From: CAYLLT01 sp964591605
GTDB lineage: Bacteria > Planctomycetota > Phycisphaerae > UBA1845 > PWPN01
Direction: 5' to 3'
DNA: 15,226 nucleotides
Assembly (NCBI GenBank): GCA_964591605.1
Contig: CAZQEN010000178.1
Location: 1-15,226, forward strand
Shown: piece after piece, positions 1 to 8,182 of the stretch
Numbering within the stretch: position 1 is the stretch's first letter
How the letters are laid out: each line of letters opens with the position of its first letter
Position numbers and translations under genes: made by a program
The notes under the pieces: generated by a model
Database searches by the model: none
What the model saw: only the letters and a program-made list of their open reading frames with translations
Told to the model about the DNA's origin: nothing

Positions 1-281
1 GCGGATGCCGCAAGCTTTTCTAACCTTCGGCGTTCCTTCCGGTTAAGGGACCAGTCGTAGAATTCGCGGCCGTCCCAGAAAGGTCCAAGCACTTACGGGA
101 CAATGTCTTAAGGCGTGAGCCTGATTCTTGTGAAAAATGGGGCGAGTCTGCAACTTTTGGCCGATGACTGTGTCCAACCAATCGTAGACTTTGCCCGCCG
201 GGTCGGCCGAGGCCTGCGACCGCAACAGGCTTCTCGGGGTGCTGGAAAGCCGACCCGACGCGTTGAAAAGGAGCGACAGAC
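1..281. other. Upstream non-coding stretch
   Basis: I see no convincing gene here. The open frames crossing it on both strands have no recognisable motif and no ribosome binding site. Just ahead of the first gene there is an imperfect hairpin at about 209-240 (CCGAG-GCCTG paired with CAGGC-TTCTCGG, with a two-base bulge). Its meaning is unknown. The stretch presumably holds the promoter for the 282 gene, but no clear -35/-10 pair is visible. Confidence 0.4.
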
Positions 282-491
282 GTGCCCTTCTATCTCCTGT
301 GCCCACACTGCGAACATCCGCAGGTCGTGGCGCCCCACCGGCGGGGGAAAACGGTGGTGTGCCGACAGTGCGGCCGACCCTACCGGACGGCCAGGACGGT
401 CAACCTCGTCCAACCGCTCATGGTCTCCTCGCTCGATGAACTGCGCGAAATCCGCAGCTCGTCGCACTCGGCGAGCCTCATCGACATATGA
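282..491 (+). CDS. Small zinc-ribbon protein, 69 aa
   Basis: The 69-residue product carries two CxxC knuckles, CPHC at residues 7-10 and CRQC at 27-30, separated by 16 residues. This is the pattern of a treble-clef or zinc-ribbon fold. The stretch between them is basic (PHRRGK), as in ribbons that bind nucleic acid or act as small adaptors. The tail is short and shows no second domain. The start is GTG at 282, chosen because a strong Shine-Dalgarno, AAAGGAG (266-272), lies nine bases upstream. No in-frame ATG would keep the first knuckle. Proteins like this are common in planctomycetes, and most have no assigned role. The gene stands alone: a hairpin follows the stop and mutS2 begins 233 bases later. 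Function is unknown. The reading frame is well supported by its RBS and its cysteine pattern. Confidence 0.72.
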   Translation: MPFYLLCPHCEHPQVVAPHRRGKTVVCRQCGRPYRTARTVNLVQPLMVSSLDELREIRSSSHSASLIDI

Positions 492-518
492 TCTCGCGAC
501 ATTCTGGCCTCCTCCTTC

Positions 519-545
519 CGGCACGTCCGCTTTCCGGACGTGCCG
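519..545 (+). terminator. Possible terminator hairpin after zinc-ribbon gene
   Basis: A perfect 11-bp inverted repeat (CGGCACGTCCG, 519-529, with CGGACGTGCCG, 535-545) has a 5-base loop. It is followed by the short, imperfect T stretch TTTGT. It lies 27 bases after the stop of the zinc-ribbon gene. The stem is strong but the U-tract is weak, so it may be a terminator or only a stable 3' hairpin. Confidence 0.45.
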
Positions 546-576
546 TTTGTCCAGGAAGACGGCTCCCGTGCTGCCG

Positions 577-606
577 TTGAGATCTAAAAAGTTCTAATCA
601 TATGAA
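577..606 (+). promoter_or_regulatory. Candidate mutS2 promoter
   Basis: TTGAGA (577-582) and TATGAA (601-606) are separated by 18 bases. They match sigma-70 consensus at 5/6 and 4/6 positions. The pair sits in a short AT-rich pocket of otherwise GC-rich DNA, about 120 bases before the mutS2 start. This is a consensus-based guess. Confidence 0.3.
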
Positions 607-724
607 CGGGCTTGTCCGCAACGGCGGACGACCCGGGCGCCCCGGCCTTCCCGCCGCCGCCCTCGTCCTCGCCGTCGGCCTGCCCCCCGTCACGCCCCGC
701 GGGCAGGTGCTGTAGAATCCGGAC

Positions 725-2626
725 ATGGACCAGCATGCGCTCGACATCCTCGAGTTCGACCGCGTCCGGCAGATCCTCGCCGACCACGCGAGCTGCGCGC
801 TCGGACGGCGGATGGCCCTGCGCCTGGCCCCCGTCGCCCGGGCCGGGCTCGTCGAGCAGTGGCTCGCCCAGGTCCGTGAACTGATCGATGCCTCGGCCGA
901 CATCGACCTGCCCCCCATGGGTGGCGTGCGCGACATCCACGAGATCGTGCGCCGGGCCGTCCCGCCGCACTCGCCCGAGCCCGAGGAGTTCGCCACCGTC
1001 GCCGACACCCTGGCCGCCACCCACGAGATCGTCGCCTGGGCCGCCCGCCTCCGCGAGGAAGCAGTTGAACTGCGCCGCCTCTGCCTGCGCGTCGGCGACT
1101 TCAACGCCCTGGCCGAGGCCATCCGGCGCGTCGTCGGCCCCGGCGGCGAGATCCGCGACGACGCCAGCGCCAAACTCGGACGCATCCGCGGCGACATCGC
1201 CGAGGCCCGCCTGAGCATCGGGAGCGTCATCGACCGCCTGCTGCGCGATCAGCGCGTCACGCGCTGGCTGCGCTATCCCGAGGCCACCTTCCACGAAGAC
1301 CGGCTCGTCCTGCCTCTCTCGGCCGAACACCGCGGGCGCGTCGCCGGCATCATCCACCGCAGCTCCGACTCCGGCGCGACCCTCTTCGTGGAACCAGCGG
1401 AGGCCGTCGCTCTCAACAACCGCATCATCTCGCTCAAGACCGACGAGCAGGCCGAGATCACCCGCCTGCTCTGGAACCTCACCCACCAGATCCACCTGAA
1501 CAGCGCTCAGATCCTCCAGACCATCGACGCCCTCGCCGTGCTCGACCTCATCACCGCCAAGGTGCGCTTCGCCCGGACTCACCAGGCCGCCTGCCCCCGC
1601 GTCTCGCCCGACGGACAGCTCTCCCTGCGGCAGGCGCGTCATCCGCTGCTCCTGGCGCTCCAGAAAGAGGCTGCCCAGCGCGGGGAGACACGCGAGGTCG
1701 TCCCCATCGACGTGCGGCTGGGCGATGACTTCGACGTGCTCGTGGTGACCGGTCCCAACACCGGCGGCAAGACCGTCACCCTCAAGACCGTCGCCCTCTG
1801 CTGCCTCATGGCGCAGGCCGGCATGCCCATCCCCGCCGCCCCCGGCAGCACCGTCCCCATCTACCACGACATCCTCGTCGACATCGGCGACGAACAGAGC
1901 CTCCAGCAGTCGCTCAGCACCTTCAGCTCGCACCTGGGTCGCCTGCTTGACATGCTCCGCCGCGCCGGCCCGCACACCCTCCTGCTCATCGACGAGCTCG
2001 GCGCCGGCACCGATCCCGACGAAGGCGCGGCCATCGGCCGGGCCATCGTCGAGGAACTCCTCGCGCGGCGCTGCCCCGCCCTGGTCACCACCCACCTGGG
2101 GGTGCTCAAGAGCCTCGCCTACACCGAGCCGAGGGCCGAGAATGCCTCCGTCGAGTTCGATCTCGAAACCCTCCGACCCACCTATCGCCTCCTGATCGGC
2201 GAACCGGGCAACAGCAACGCCATCCACATCGCCTCGCGCCTCGGCCTGCCGCCCCGGATCGTCGATGCGGCCCGCAAACACCTCAGCAGCTCCCACGAGC
2301 AGCTCACCCGCGCCATCAAGGGCACCCTCCTCTCCCGCCGCCAGGCCGAACGCGCCCGCCAGGAGGCCGAAGCCGCCAGGGCCGAGGCCGACAGGCAGCG
2401 CCTCGAGGCCGAACGCGAGAAGACCGCCTTCCGCGATCAGCAGCAGGCCTTCGCCCGCTGGATCGAGACCATCTCCGCCCTCCGCGCCGGCGACCGCGTC
2501 CACGTCAAACGCTTCGACCGCGACGGCCGCATCGTCCGCGTCCTCCTCCACAAACAGGTCGCCGTCGTCTCCGTCGGCGCCCTCGAGATGGAAGTCCCCC
2601 TCAACGAACTCACCATTCCGGCCTGA
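725..2626 (+). CDS. mutS2: MutS2-family ATPase lacking the Smr domain
   Basis: This 633-residue protein has the MutS2 layout. An N-terminal core and lever region (about 1-310) starts with the family-typical HALDILEFDRV. The ABC-type ATPase follows, with Walker A GPNTGGKT (343-350), signature STFSSH (398-403) and Walker B LLLIDELGAGTDPDEG (about 420-435, catalytic D423/E424). An alanine/glutamate-rich coiled coil (about 535-575) comes next, then a small beta domain starting GDRVHVKRF (589-630). It stops there. Typical MutS2 proteins are about 780 residues and end in a Smr endonuclease domain, which is absent, and no DLHG-type motif is seen downstream. MutS2 proteins act on branched DNA to suppress recombination, and in Bacillus they rescue collided ribosomes. 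Which role survives without Smr is unclear. An in-frame TAG at 713-715 leaves ATG 725 as the first possible start, although its RBS is poor. Confidence 0.93.
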   Translation: MDQHALDILEFDRVRQILADHASCALGRRMALRLAPVARAGLVEQWLAQVRELIDASADIDLPPMGGVRDIHEIVRRAVPPHSPEPEEFATVADTLAATHEIVAWAARLREEAVELRRLCLRVGDFNALAEAIRRVVGPGGEIRDDASAKLGRIRGDIAEARLSIGSVIDRLLRDQRVTRWLRYPEATFHEDRLVLPLSAEHRGRVAGIIHRSSDSGATLFVEPAEAVALNNRIISLKTDEQAEITRLLWNLTHQIHLNSAQILQTIDALAVLDLITAKVRFARTHQAACPRVSPDGQLSLRQARHPLLLALQKEAAQRGETREVVPIDVRLGDDFDVLVVTGPNTGGKTVTLKTVALCCLMAQAGMPIPAAPGSTVPIYHDILVDIGDEQSLQQSLSTFSSHLGRLLDMLRRAGPHTLLLIDELGAGTDPDEGAAIGRAIVEELLARRCPALVTTHLGVLKSLAYTEPRAENASVEFDLETLRPTYRLLIGEPGNSNAIHIASRLGLPPRIVDAARKHLSSSHEQLTRAIKGTLLSRRQAERARQEAEAARAEADRQRLEAEREKTAFRDQQQAFARWIETISALRAGDRVHVKRFDRDGRIVRVLLHKQVAVVSVGALEMEVPLNELTIPA

Positions 2627-2630
2627 TGGC

Positions 2631-2658
2631 TTGACTATCTTACTGCGTAAGATAGAAT
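2631..2658 (+). promoter_or_regulatory. Toxin-antitoxin promoter with overlapping palindromic operator
   Basis: TTGACT (2631-2636) and TAGAAT (2653-2658) are 16 bases apart and each match 5/6 of sigma-70 consensus. Between and across them lies a perfect 9-bp inverted repeat, CTATCTTAC (2635-2643) and GTAAGATAG (2647-2655), with a 3-base spacer TGC. A dyad covering the spacer and part of both boxes is what an HTH antitoxin needs to repress its own operon. The promoter begins four bases after the mutS2 stop. Confidence 0.7.
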
Positions 2659-2764
2659 ACCATCGTCGTCAGGGCAGTGGATGAGGGATCATCGGATGGC
2701 ACGGGGACCGCGCCGGCGCCACACGCTCGTGCATCATCGAGGCGAGTTCCGCCCCGAGGATGCC

Positions 2765-3124
2765 ATGACGTTCATCGAGCTGAGGCCGTTTGCGAACGCC
2801 TGGCGGGGACTGGGCCTCAGCGATCTGGACTTGCAGGCCCTCCAGGCTCGGATCATGGCTGACGCGGAGGCGGCCCCCGTAGTCCCCGGCACAGGACGCT
2901 TGCGGAAGCTTCGATTCGCCCCGGCATCATGGAAGAGAGGCAGGAGTGGCGCAACCCGCGTCTGCTATGCTCACTTTCCAGCCTGCGGCGTCGCTGTGCT
3001 GGTGACCATCTACCCCAAGAGCCGGAAGGATGACCTCACCGAGGTCGAGAAACGGACAATCAGGCGGCTTCTCGCGTCAATCGAAAAGGAGCTCGAGTCC
3101 GATTGGAGAATGTTGCGCAGGTGA
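2765..3124 (+). CDS. higB: RelE/HigB-family toxin
   Basis: The 119-residue product matches the HigB branch of RelE/ParE toxins. It opens with TFIELRPF and continues with the family landmarks PGTGRLRKLRFA (41-52), a basic loop KRGRSGATRVCY (57-68), then TIYPKSRKDDLTEVEKRTIR (81-100). Toxins of this group cut mRNA at the ribosomal A site. The basic residues R47, K49, R50, K57, R58, R60 and R65 and the tyrosines Y68/Y83 are the likely RNA-contacting set. I chose ATG 2765 because it gives the usual family length and has GAGGA just upstream. ATG 2681 would add 28 residues unlike the family (DHRMARGPRRRHT), but it lies downstream of the predicted transcription start and cannot be excluded. The antitoxin gene follows after 3 bases, giving the toxin-first order typical of higBA. 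Confidence 0.85.
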   Translation: MTFIELRPFANAWRGLGLSDLDLQALQARIMADAEAAPVVPGTGRLRKLRFAPASWKRGRSGATRVCYAHFPACGVAVLVTIYPKSRKDDLTEVEKRTIRRLLASIEKELESDWRMLRR

Positions 3125-3127
3125 GCC

Positions 3128-3493
3128 ATGAGCAGATCGGTAAAGAGCAAGAGTGTGGGTCAGGAAATCATCGCCGGCCTCGAAGAACTGGATGGTGCAC
3201 TCAGACGAAGGACCCCCCTCGAAGAGCAGTTCACGGTTCGGACGGTCGAGGGGGACCTCCGACCACACGCCTATAATGCCGCAGCCGTCAAACGAACGCG
3301 CCGCCTGCTTGGAACAAGTCAGGTGGTGTTTGCACGGGTCATGGGCGTGTCGGCAGCCACGGTGGAAGCGTGGGAGCAGGGCACGCGAACCGTCAACCTC
3401 ACCGCCTGCCGTTTGCTGGACGAAATCAACTACGATCCGAAACGCTGGATCAGGATGCTCCGCAGGTCGATGCGGCAAAAACGATCAGCGTGA
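3128..3493 (+). CDS. higA: HigA-type XRE-family antitoxin
   Basis: This 121-residue protein has a helix-turn-helix of the XRE/HigA type at about residues 50-104. The segment TRRLLGTSQVVFARVMGVSAATVEAWEQG (57-85) shows the scaffold helix, the turn GVS and a recognition helix. The first 45 residues (SRSVKSKSVGQEIIAGLEELDGALRR) form a charged helical arm, which in such antitoxins may wrap the toxin. It starts three bases after the toxin stop, with AGGTGA overlapping that stop as ribosome binding site, so the two are co-transcribed and probably translationally coupled. By family analogy it neutralises the toxin and binds the palindrome at 2635-2655 to autorepress the operon. The tail KRWIRMLRRSMRQKRSA is very basic. 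Confidence 0.85.
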   Translation: MSRSVKSKSVGQEIIAGLEELDGALRRRTPLEEQFTVRTVEGDLRPHAYNAAAVKRTRRLLGTSQVVFARVMGVSAATVEAWEQGTRTVNLTACRLLDEINYDPKRWIRMLRRSMRQKRSA

Positions 3494-3675
3494 ATCAGGG
3501 CCTGCCGCTGCCGCGCCGGCATGACGAGGTCTGCGATTTTGCGAGCCAATGGTTTTGGGAGGTTTTTACAGGTAAGATGTGTACTCTGATGGTGATTTAG
3601 AAGGTGGTATTCTGCTCTTGACTGGCCGATCAGGAGTTCGAAGATCCCGTGCCTGCCAGCCCGTGAGCAAAGGGC
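3494..3675. other. Convergent intergenic region
   Basis: This spacer lies between the antitoxin gene and the oppositely oriented AsmA-like gene. It is locally T-rich (3535-3600) and contains a weak CCAA/TTGG stem followed by GAGGTTTTTA near 3548-3572, which could help end transcription from the left. A 7-bp inverted repeat, CGTGAGC (3662-3668) with GCTCACG (3681-3687), spans the stop codon of the AsmA-like gene. No gene is seen. Confidence 0.35.
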
Positions 3676-6600
3676 TTATCGCTCACGAAGGACGCGCTTG
3701 CGCACCGCATGGTAGGCGGTGACGAGCGGGTTGTTCTTGACCAGGAGCGTGTCCAGGATGCGCTCGGGGGGGGTGTAGGTCACAACCTCATCCTGGAGGG
3801 TGCCGTCGGGGGCCTTGATGCCCGTCTTTCGGAAGAGGGGGATGCGGCCCTGCCCGCTCTCGGCCCAGTACTGGCTGTCGAAGTCGGCCAGGAAGTCGAG
3901 GCCGACCTCGTAGTCGATGCGCCCCTCCAGGTCGCCCGTACCGACGGCATAGATGTTGTAGTACCGGCCCTGGTAGATCATCTGATGGCGGATCCGCCCG
4001 TCGATCGTCTTGTCAAACCAGGAGTGCATGTAGGAGAACTCGAACGTCGAGAGGTTCAGACCCGGGAAGATCCGGGCCATCCACTCCGGGGCGGCCCGGC
4101 CTTCGAGCGTTCCCCCGTTGATGATCATCTCGCCCTTGCCCACGGGGTGATTGAGCTCCCCGGGCCGGGGCAGGAACTTCTGGTGCGTCTCGTCGATCAG
4201 CGTCAACGGACCCGTCGCCTTCATGCCGGGGAAGGTGAGCGTCAGGTAACGGTCGACGAGTTTGCCCGGCTGGATCCGGTCGGCCGTGTAGGTGAGGTGA
4301 AAAGGGGCATGCGGATCGCGGAGATCGACGGCGCATCGCCCGCTGACGTATCCCGCGTCGACCAGGCAGTGGAACGACAGATCCAGCGCCCCCTGCTGGG
4401 CGGTGGCGCGCATCGACACCGCCTCGACCGTCACCGGCACTTCCAGCGGGAGGTCGAACACGACCGTCCCCGCGTGCCCGTTGACCGTCACATCCGAGCC
4501 GCGCAGCGCATCGAACACGGCGCGCAGCGTCGCTTCGGACTCGTCCGGCGACGCCTCCCGGGCCGTCCACCTCGTGCGGGCCAGCCGCTTCTGCAGATCG
4601 GGGAGGTCCAGCCGATCGACGGCGATCCCGACCAGCCCGCTGACCGTGCGGCCCTTCAATCGCACGTCACCCGAAAGGGTCGCTTCCAGCGGCCCCCATC
4701 TGGCTTTCAACTGGTCGATCGTCACGCGGTTCTGATCGGTCATCACCACGCCGTCGAGCGTGATCGGCTCAAGCGGCGTGCGAACCCGCACCCCGCGCAG
4801 GTCCAGATGCGCGGCATCCAGCGACAGGCCTCTCGAATCCGCGGACACATGAGCGGAAGCGGTGCACGCACCCCCCTGCAGGCCCGCATCCCCGGCCGGC
4901 AGCAACGACCCCAGGGCCTGCGGATCCAGCAGATGCAGCCGTGCGGTGAGATCCAGGTCGGTCAGCGAAGGCTGCCGAACCGGCGAATCCAGGAGCAACA
5001 GCCCGTCCACCGACGCCGTGACGCCCGGCAGGACCAGATCCGCATCGCGCACCTCAACGCGGAAGGTCCTGTCGCTCTCGCGCAGCGCATCCACGTGGAA
5101 GCTCGCTTCCGCGGGCATGCCGGGCGTCTTGCGAAGCGCCGGGACCTGCGGCCGGCGCAGATCGAGTGTAAAGCCGGCCTTCTCGCCGCCGATCGTGCCG
5201 CCCAGACTGATCTGGTCGGGAGACGCGGCCACTTCGAGCTCGTACGTGCACTCCCCGTGGATGCCGTACGCCTCGAACAGCCGGCGCACCCGGTCGCTCA
5301 TGTCGGCCACCGACCGGTCGAACCGCAGAACCCCTGCCGACGCGAGACTCGCGGAGCGAAAGACTCTCCCGCCGCGCGGGCCGTACCATCCGAAACGGCC
5401 GGGCGAAACCGGCTCCGGGCCGGACCGACTCGCCATCACCACCTGCCCGTGAAGCTGCGTCGTCTGCCAGCCGCCCAGCTCGATCTGCCCGCGGCGCAGG
5501 TCCCAGTTCTGCAGCGAGGCCGACGCGGGGTCGGGTCTCCCCTCCCACTCGAGCTCGCACCGCGCCGGCATGCCGGCCCGCTTGTGGAACTCCTCCTGAC
5601 CGTTGACCTGCAGATCGGTGTGGGTGCCATCGAAGCGCAGGGCCAGGCTCTGCTCCAATCCGATCAGCAGGTTGCGCAGCTCGAAACGACACCGGCCGTG
5701 AACCTCCACCTGGCGCAACCGGTCGGCCAGTTCCGGAAAGAGCTCGATCGCCCCCGCCGCATCCTCCACCTCGGCCACGAGCTGCATCTGCTCGAAGTCA
5801 TCGGAGAGGTCCTGCGACTCGAGTCCGGCGAAGGCGATGTCCGCCGCGATCCGGACCGGCCGCAGGCTCAGCTCCAGCCGGGCGGTCTGCTCGCGCCCTT
5901 CCCGCGAGAGGGCGAGTCGATGCTCGACGTTCAGCCGCAGGGGCTGGCCGGCCGGCTTGCGCGGTCGGCCGCGATACCGCAGATCCAGCGCATCCGCCAG
6001 CAGATCCATCCGCGTCAGGAGCACCCATTCGTCGGGCCGGTGCGTCAGATCCACCCGGGCCTGCAGACTCAACCCGCCGGTCGCATCCGCGGATCGCGAC
6101 AGATCCGCCCACCGCGGGCAGACTTCGGCCAGCCGCTCGACATGAGCAAGCCGCACCGGCAACTCCAGCGACGCATCGAACGCCACTTCGCCCGAACCAT
6201 CATCCTGCACCTCGCCTCCGTTCGCGGAGGCGAAGCGGTAGGCCAGATGCGCCCTGGAGATCTCGACCTCCAGATCGCCCGCGGATGCCCGCAACTGCAG
6301 ATCGGCCCCGCCGCCCTCATGCGGGAGTTCAAGCTGCGCGGAGACTTCGAGCGGGCGGCCGCCGCGCAGCCGCAGCCAGTCGCCGGCGGTTAGCACGGTC
6401 TCATCCGACGTCTGCAGGTTCACGCGAAGCTCACGGCGCGAACCCTTCGGTTCCAGCAGGGCGCTGACCCGCACCGGTCCGGCCGCTTCGTCGATTCGCG
6501 CCCGGCGGACCAGCCCCGGGAAGTAATCACACACCTGCCGCAGATCGGGCGCCTGCGCGGCGATCCGGCACGAGAACCGCTCCAATACCTGCTCAATCCA

Positions 6601-8022
6601 GCGGACCGGCTCGGTCTCCGGGGAGATCGGGACGGCCAGCTCGGATTCCATCGTCAGCGACAGATCGCCGAGTGTCAGCTCCACGCGGGGACGAAGGGTC
6701 GAACCCCTCTGCCGGACGGCCTCGACGCGGAGCGTCTTGGGCGTGCCTTCGGGCACCGCCAGGTACGGCGCCGCCGGCCCGCGAACCACGCAACCGGTGT
6801 CTTTCGCGTCGATCCGCAGCGCCAGCCGGTCTTCCTGCGCATGCTGGCTGAGATCCAGATCGAAGCGGGCCGCCCCGTGCAGGTCCGCATTCACGGATGT
6901 CAGGAACGTGGCGACTTCCGGAAGCTCCCTGGCCAGAGCCTGCCAGTCCTTGATCTCGCCCGACAGACTGAGCTGCAGCGGTTCGGCCCCGCGATGGTCC
7001 AGACGCAGCGCCGGTCCCTTTCCGGAACGCTGCAGGTCGATCGCATCGGTCTGGTACGAGAGATCCGATAGAACCAACTGATCCGCGGCGGGATCCCAGC
7101 GGCCGCCGACCCGCACGTCCGCGTCGATCGGCCGGCCCGCCCCGCCGCCCGAATCCCGCACCAGCATCACGCGGTTCAGATCGAGCTGCACGCCAAAGTC
7201 CATGCTCAGATCGGCGTGTGGACGGACATCGAGTTCGCCCGTCGTCAGGCCGCCGACCTGCCGGAAGGGAAAGCCCGGCACGAGCATCAGCGGTAGGTCG
7301 TTGAGAGACAGGTCTTTCCACTGGATCCGGACCTTGCCCGCCAGCGGCTTGCCGGGCCGGAGCCGTGCGAGCGTGACATCGGCGTCGATCAGGAAGAGGC
7401 TCGACGGATTGCGGGCCGGGCGATCGGATCCGTGGGCCACGGCGGCCGCCGCATCCACCGAGAGAAGGCCGCTTTCACGATCAATACGGCACTCAAGGCG
7501 GTCCAGTCGAACAACGTGTTCTTCGTCGGGAGATCGGATGTGGCAGAGCACGTCCCGGATGTTGTACTGCCGGAACTCGAGGCCGCCCGACGACGCCGTG
7601 AAAGCGGGCAGGTTGGTGATCCGCCCGTCGGGGCCCGCATCCAGCCACAGTTCCACGCCCTGGACGCTGAGTTCCCGCGAGGAGTTCGTGAGCAGCAGCC
7701 GGAGGGGTTCGAGGGCAAGTGAGGCGTGCCGCACCTGTGCCAGAGCTGCGTCTGAGCCGCCGGGCTCGCCCGAGATGCTCAGATCCCGGATCTCGATGCC
7801 GGTCGTCCAACCCACCCGAAGAGCTCCCACCCGCACCGGGCGGCCCAGTTGGCCGGACAGGTCCTGCGCGACGCGATCGGCGATCCACCCGACCGGCAGC
7901 CACAGCGGCAGGCTGGCGTATCCGGCGGCGGCGAGCACCGCCAGACCCGCGGCCAGACCGCAGCCGATCCGCAGCAGCCGGCGTGCCGACATTCGGGAGT
8001 ACCCAGGTTGCGTGGTGGCCAT
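3676..8022 (-). CDS. Large AsmA-like membrane-anchored protein
   Basis: The product is about 1448 residues. A single hydrophobic segment (about 16-43, LLRIGCGLAAGLAVLAAAGY then LPLWLPVGWI) acts as signal anchor. A DRVAQDLSGQLGRPVRVGALRVGW stretch follows, typical of the start of AsmA/DUF3971-type proteins. The long middle is repetitive beta-strand sequence. The last 150 residues carry the conserved AsmA-type end, with FEFSYMHSWFDKTIDGRI, GTGDLEGRIDYEVGLDFL and a final basic helix. AsmA/TamB-like proteins are thought to form lipid-carrying bridges from the inner to the outer membrane, so a role in phospholipid transport or envelope maintenance is likely but inferred. The open frame runs to 8313, but the ATG at 8064 lies inside the predicted -10 box. 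I therefore start at ATG 8022; ATG 7992 is an alternative. None of these has a clear RBS. The gene is divergent from yfcE. Confidence 0.85.
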   Translation of the reverse strand: MATTQPGYSRMSARRLLRIGCGLAAGLAVLAAAGYASLPLWLPVGWIADRVAQDLSGQLGRPVRVGALRVGWTTGIEIRDLSISGEPGGSDAALAQVRHASLALEPLRLLLTNSSRELSVQGVELWLDAGPDGRITNLPAFTASSGGLEFRQYNIRDVLCHIRSPDEEHVVRLDRLECRIDRESGLLSVDAAAAVAHGSDRPARNPSSLFLIDADVTLARLRPGKPLAGKVRIQWKDLSLNDLPLMLVPGFPFRQVGGLTTGELDVRPHADLSMDFGVQLDLNRVMLVRDSGGGAGRPIDADVRVGGRWDPAADQLVLSDLSYQTDAIDLQRSGKGPALRLDHRGAEPLQLSLSGEIKDWQALARELPEVATFLTSVNADLHGAARFDLDLSQHAQEDRLALRIDAKDTGCVVRGPAAPYLAVPEGTPKTLRVEAVRQRGSTLRPRVELTLGDLSLTMESELAVPISPETEPVRWIEQVLERFSCRIAAQAPDLRQVCDYFPGLVRRARIDEAAGPVRVSALLEPKGSRRELRVNLQTSDETVLTAGDWLRLRGGRPLEVSAQLELPHEGGGADLQLRASAGDLEVEISRAHLAYRFASANGGEVQDDGSGEVAFDASLELPVRLAHVERLAEVCPRWADLSRSADATGGLSLQARVDLTHRPDEWVLLTRMDLLADALDLRYRGRPRKPAGQPLRLNVEHRLALSREGREQTARLELSLRPVRIAADIAFAGLESQDLSDDFEQMQLVAEVEDAAGAIELFPELADRLRQVEVHGRCRFELRNLLIGLEQSLALRFDGTHTDLQVNGQEEFHKRAGMPARCELEWEGRPDPASASLQNWDLRRGQIELGGWQTTQLHGQVVMASRSGPEPVSPGRFGWYGPRGGRVFRSASLASAGVLRFDRSVADMSDRVRRLFEAYGIHGECTYELEVAASPDQISLGGTIGGEKAGFTLDLRRPQVPALRKTPGMPAEASFHVDALRESDRTFRVEVRDADLVLPGVTASVDGLLLLDSPVRQPSLTDLDLTARLHLLDPQALGSLLPAGDAGLQGGACTASAHVSADSRGLSLDAAHLDLRGVRVRTPLEPITLDGVVMTDQNRVTIDQLKARWGPLEATLSGDVRLKGRTVSGLVGIAVDRLDLPDLQKRLARTRWTAREASPDESEATLRAVFDALRGSDVTVNGHAGTVVFDLPLEVPVTVEAVSMRATAQQGALDLSFHCLVDAGYVSGRCAVDLRDPHAPFHLTYTADRIQPGKLVDRYLTLTFPGMKATGPLTLIDETHQKFLPRPGELNHPVGKGEMIINGGTLEGRAAPEWMARIFPGLNLSTFEFSYMHSWFDKTIDGRIRHQMIYQGRYYNIYAVGTGDLEGRIDYEVGLDFLADFDSQYWAESGQGRIPLFRKTGIKAPDGTLQDEVVTYTPPERILDTLLVKNNPLVTAYHAVRKRVLRER

Positions 8023-8062
8023 CGTGGTCAGGTCATTCGCGCGTAAGCGGCGAGATGGAGCC

Positions 8063-8091
8063 ATATTACGAGCAGCGACCGCTCGTCTCAA
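8063..8091 (-). promoter_or_regulatory. Candidate promoter of AsmA-like gene
   Basis: Reading the minus strand, TTGAGA (8091-8086) and TAATAT (8068-8063) are 17 bases apart. The spacer contains an inverted repeat, CGAGC and GCTCG at its two ends (8069-8073 and 8081-8085), which could be an operator. Transcription would begin near 8056, which supports ATG 8022 as the start rather than anything upstream. Confidence 0.45.
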
Positions 8092-8097
8092 CCCTCC

Positions 8098-8126
8098 TTG
8101 TCCCTCACCGGAACGCGGGGTATAAG
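8098..8126 (+). promoter_or_regulatory. Candidate yfcE promoter
   Basis: TTGTCC (8098-8103) and TATAAG (8121-8126) are 17 bases apart, matching 4/6 and 5/6 of consensus. The predicted leader of about 50 bases contains a strong GC hairpin: GGGCAG at 8141-8146 pairs with CTGCCC at 8159-8164, enclosing GCCGCGCGGC. It ends 18 bases before the start codon. Confidence 0.45.
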
Positions 8127-8182
8127 GGGACCTTGGCGGCGGGCAGGCCGCGCGGCCGCTGCCCACGGGACCAGGCATCGTT

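Noticed and set aside
584..2551. 655-residue open frame on the minus strand
   Set aside because: It is antisense to mutS2, with composition dominated by Gly, Ala, Asp and Glu and no domain; a GC-rich shadow frame.
3630..3660. tRNA T-arm-like piece GTTCGAAGATCCCG
   Set aside because: No T stem, anticodon arm or acceptor can be paired around it; chance resemblance.
3709..6393. 894-residue open frame on the plus strand
   Set aside because: It lies fully antisense to the AsmA-like gene. The sequence is Arg/Gln/His/Pro-rich without motifs, as expected from the complement of a GC-rich gene.
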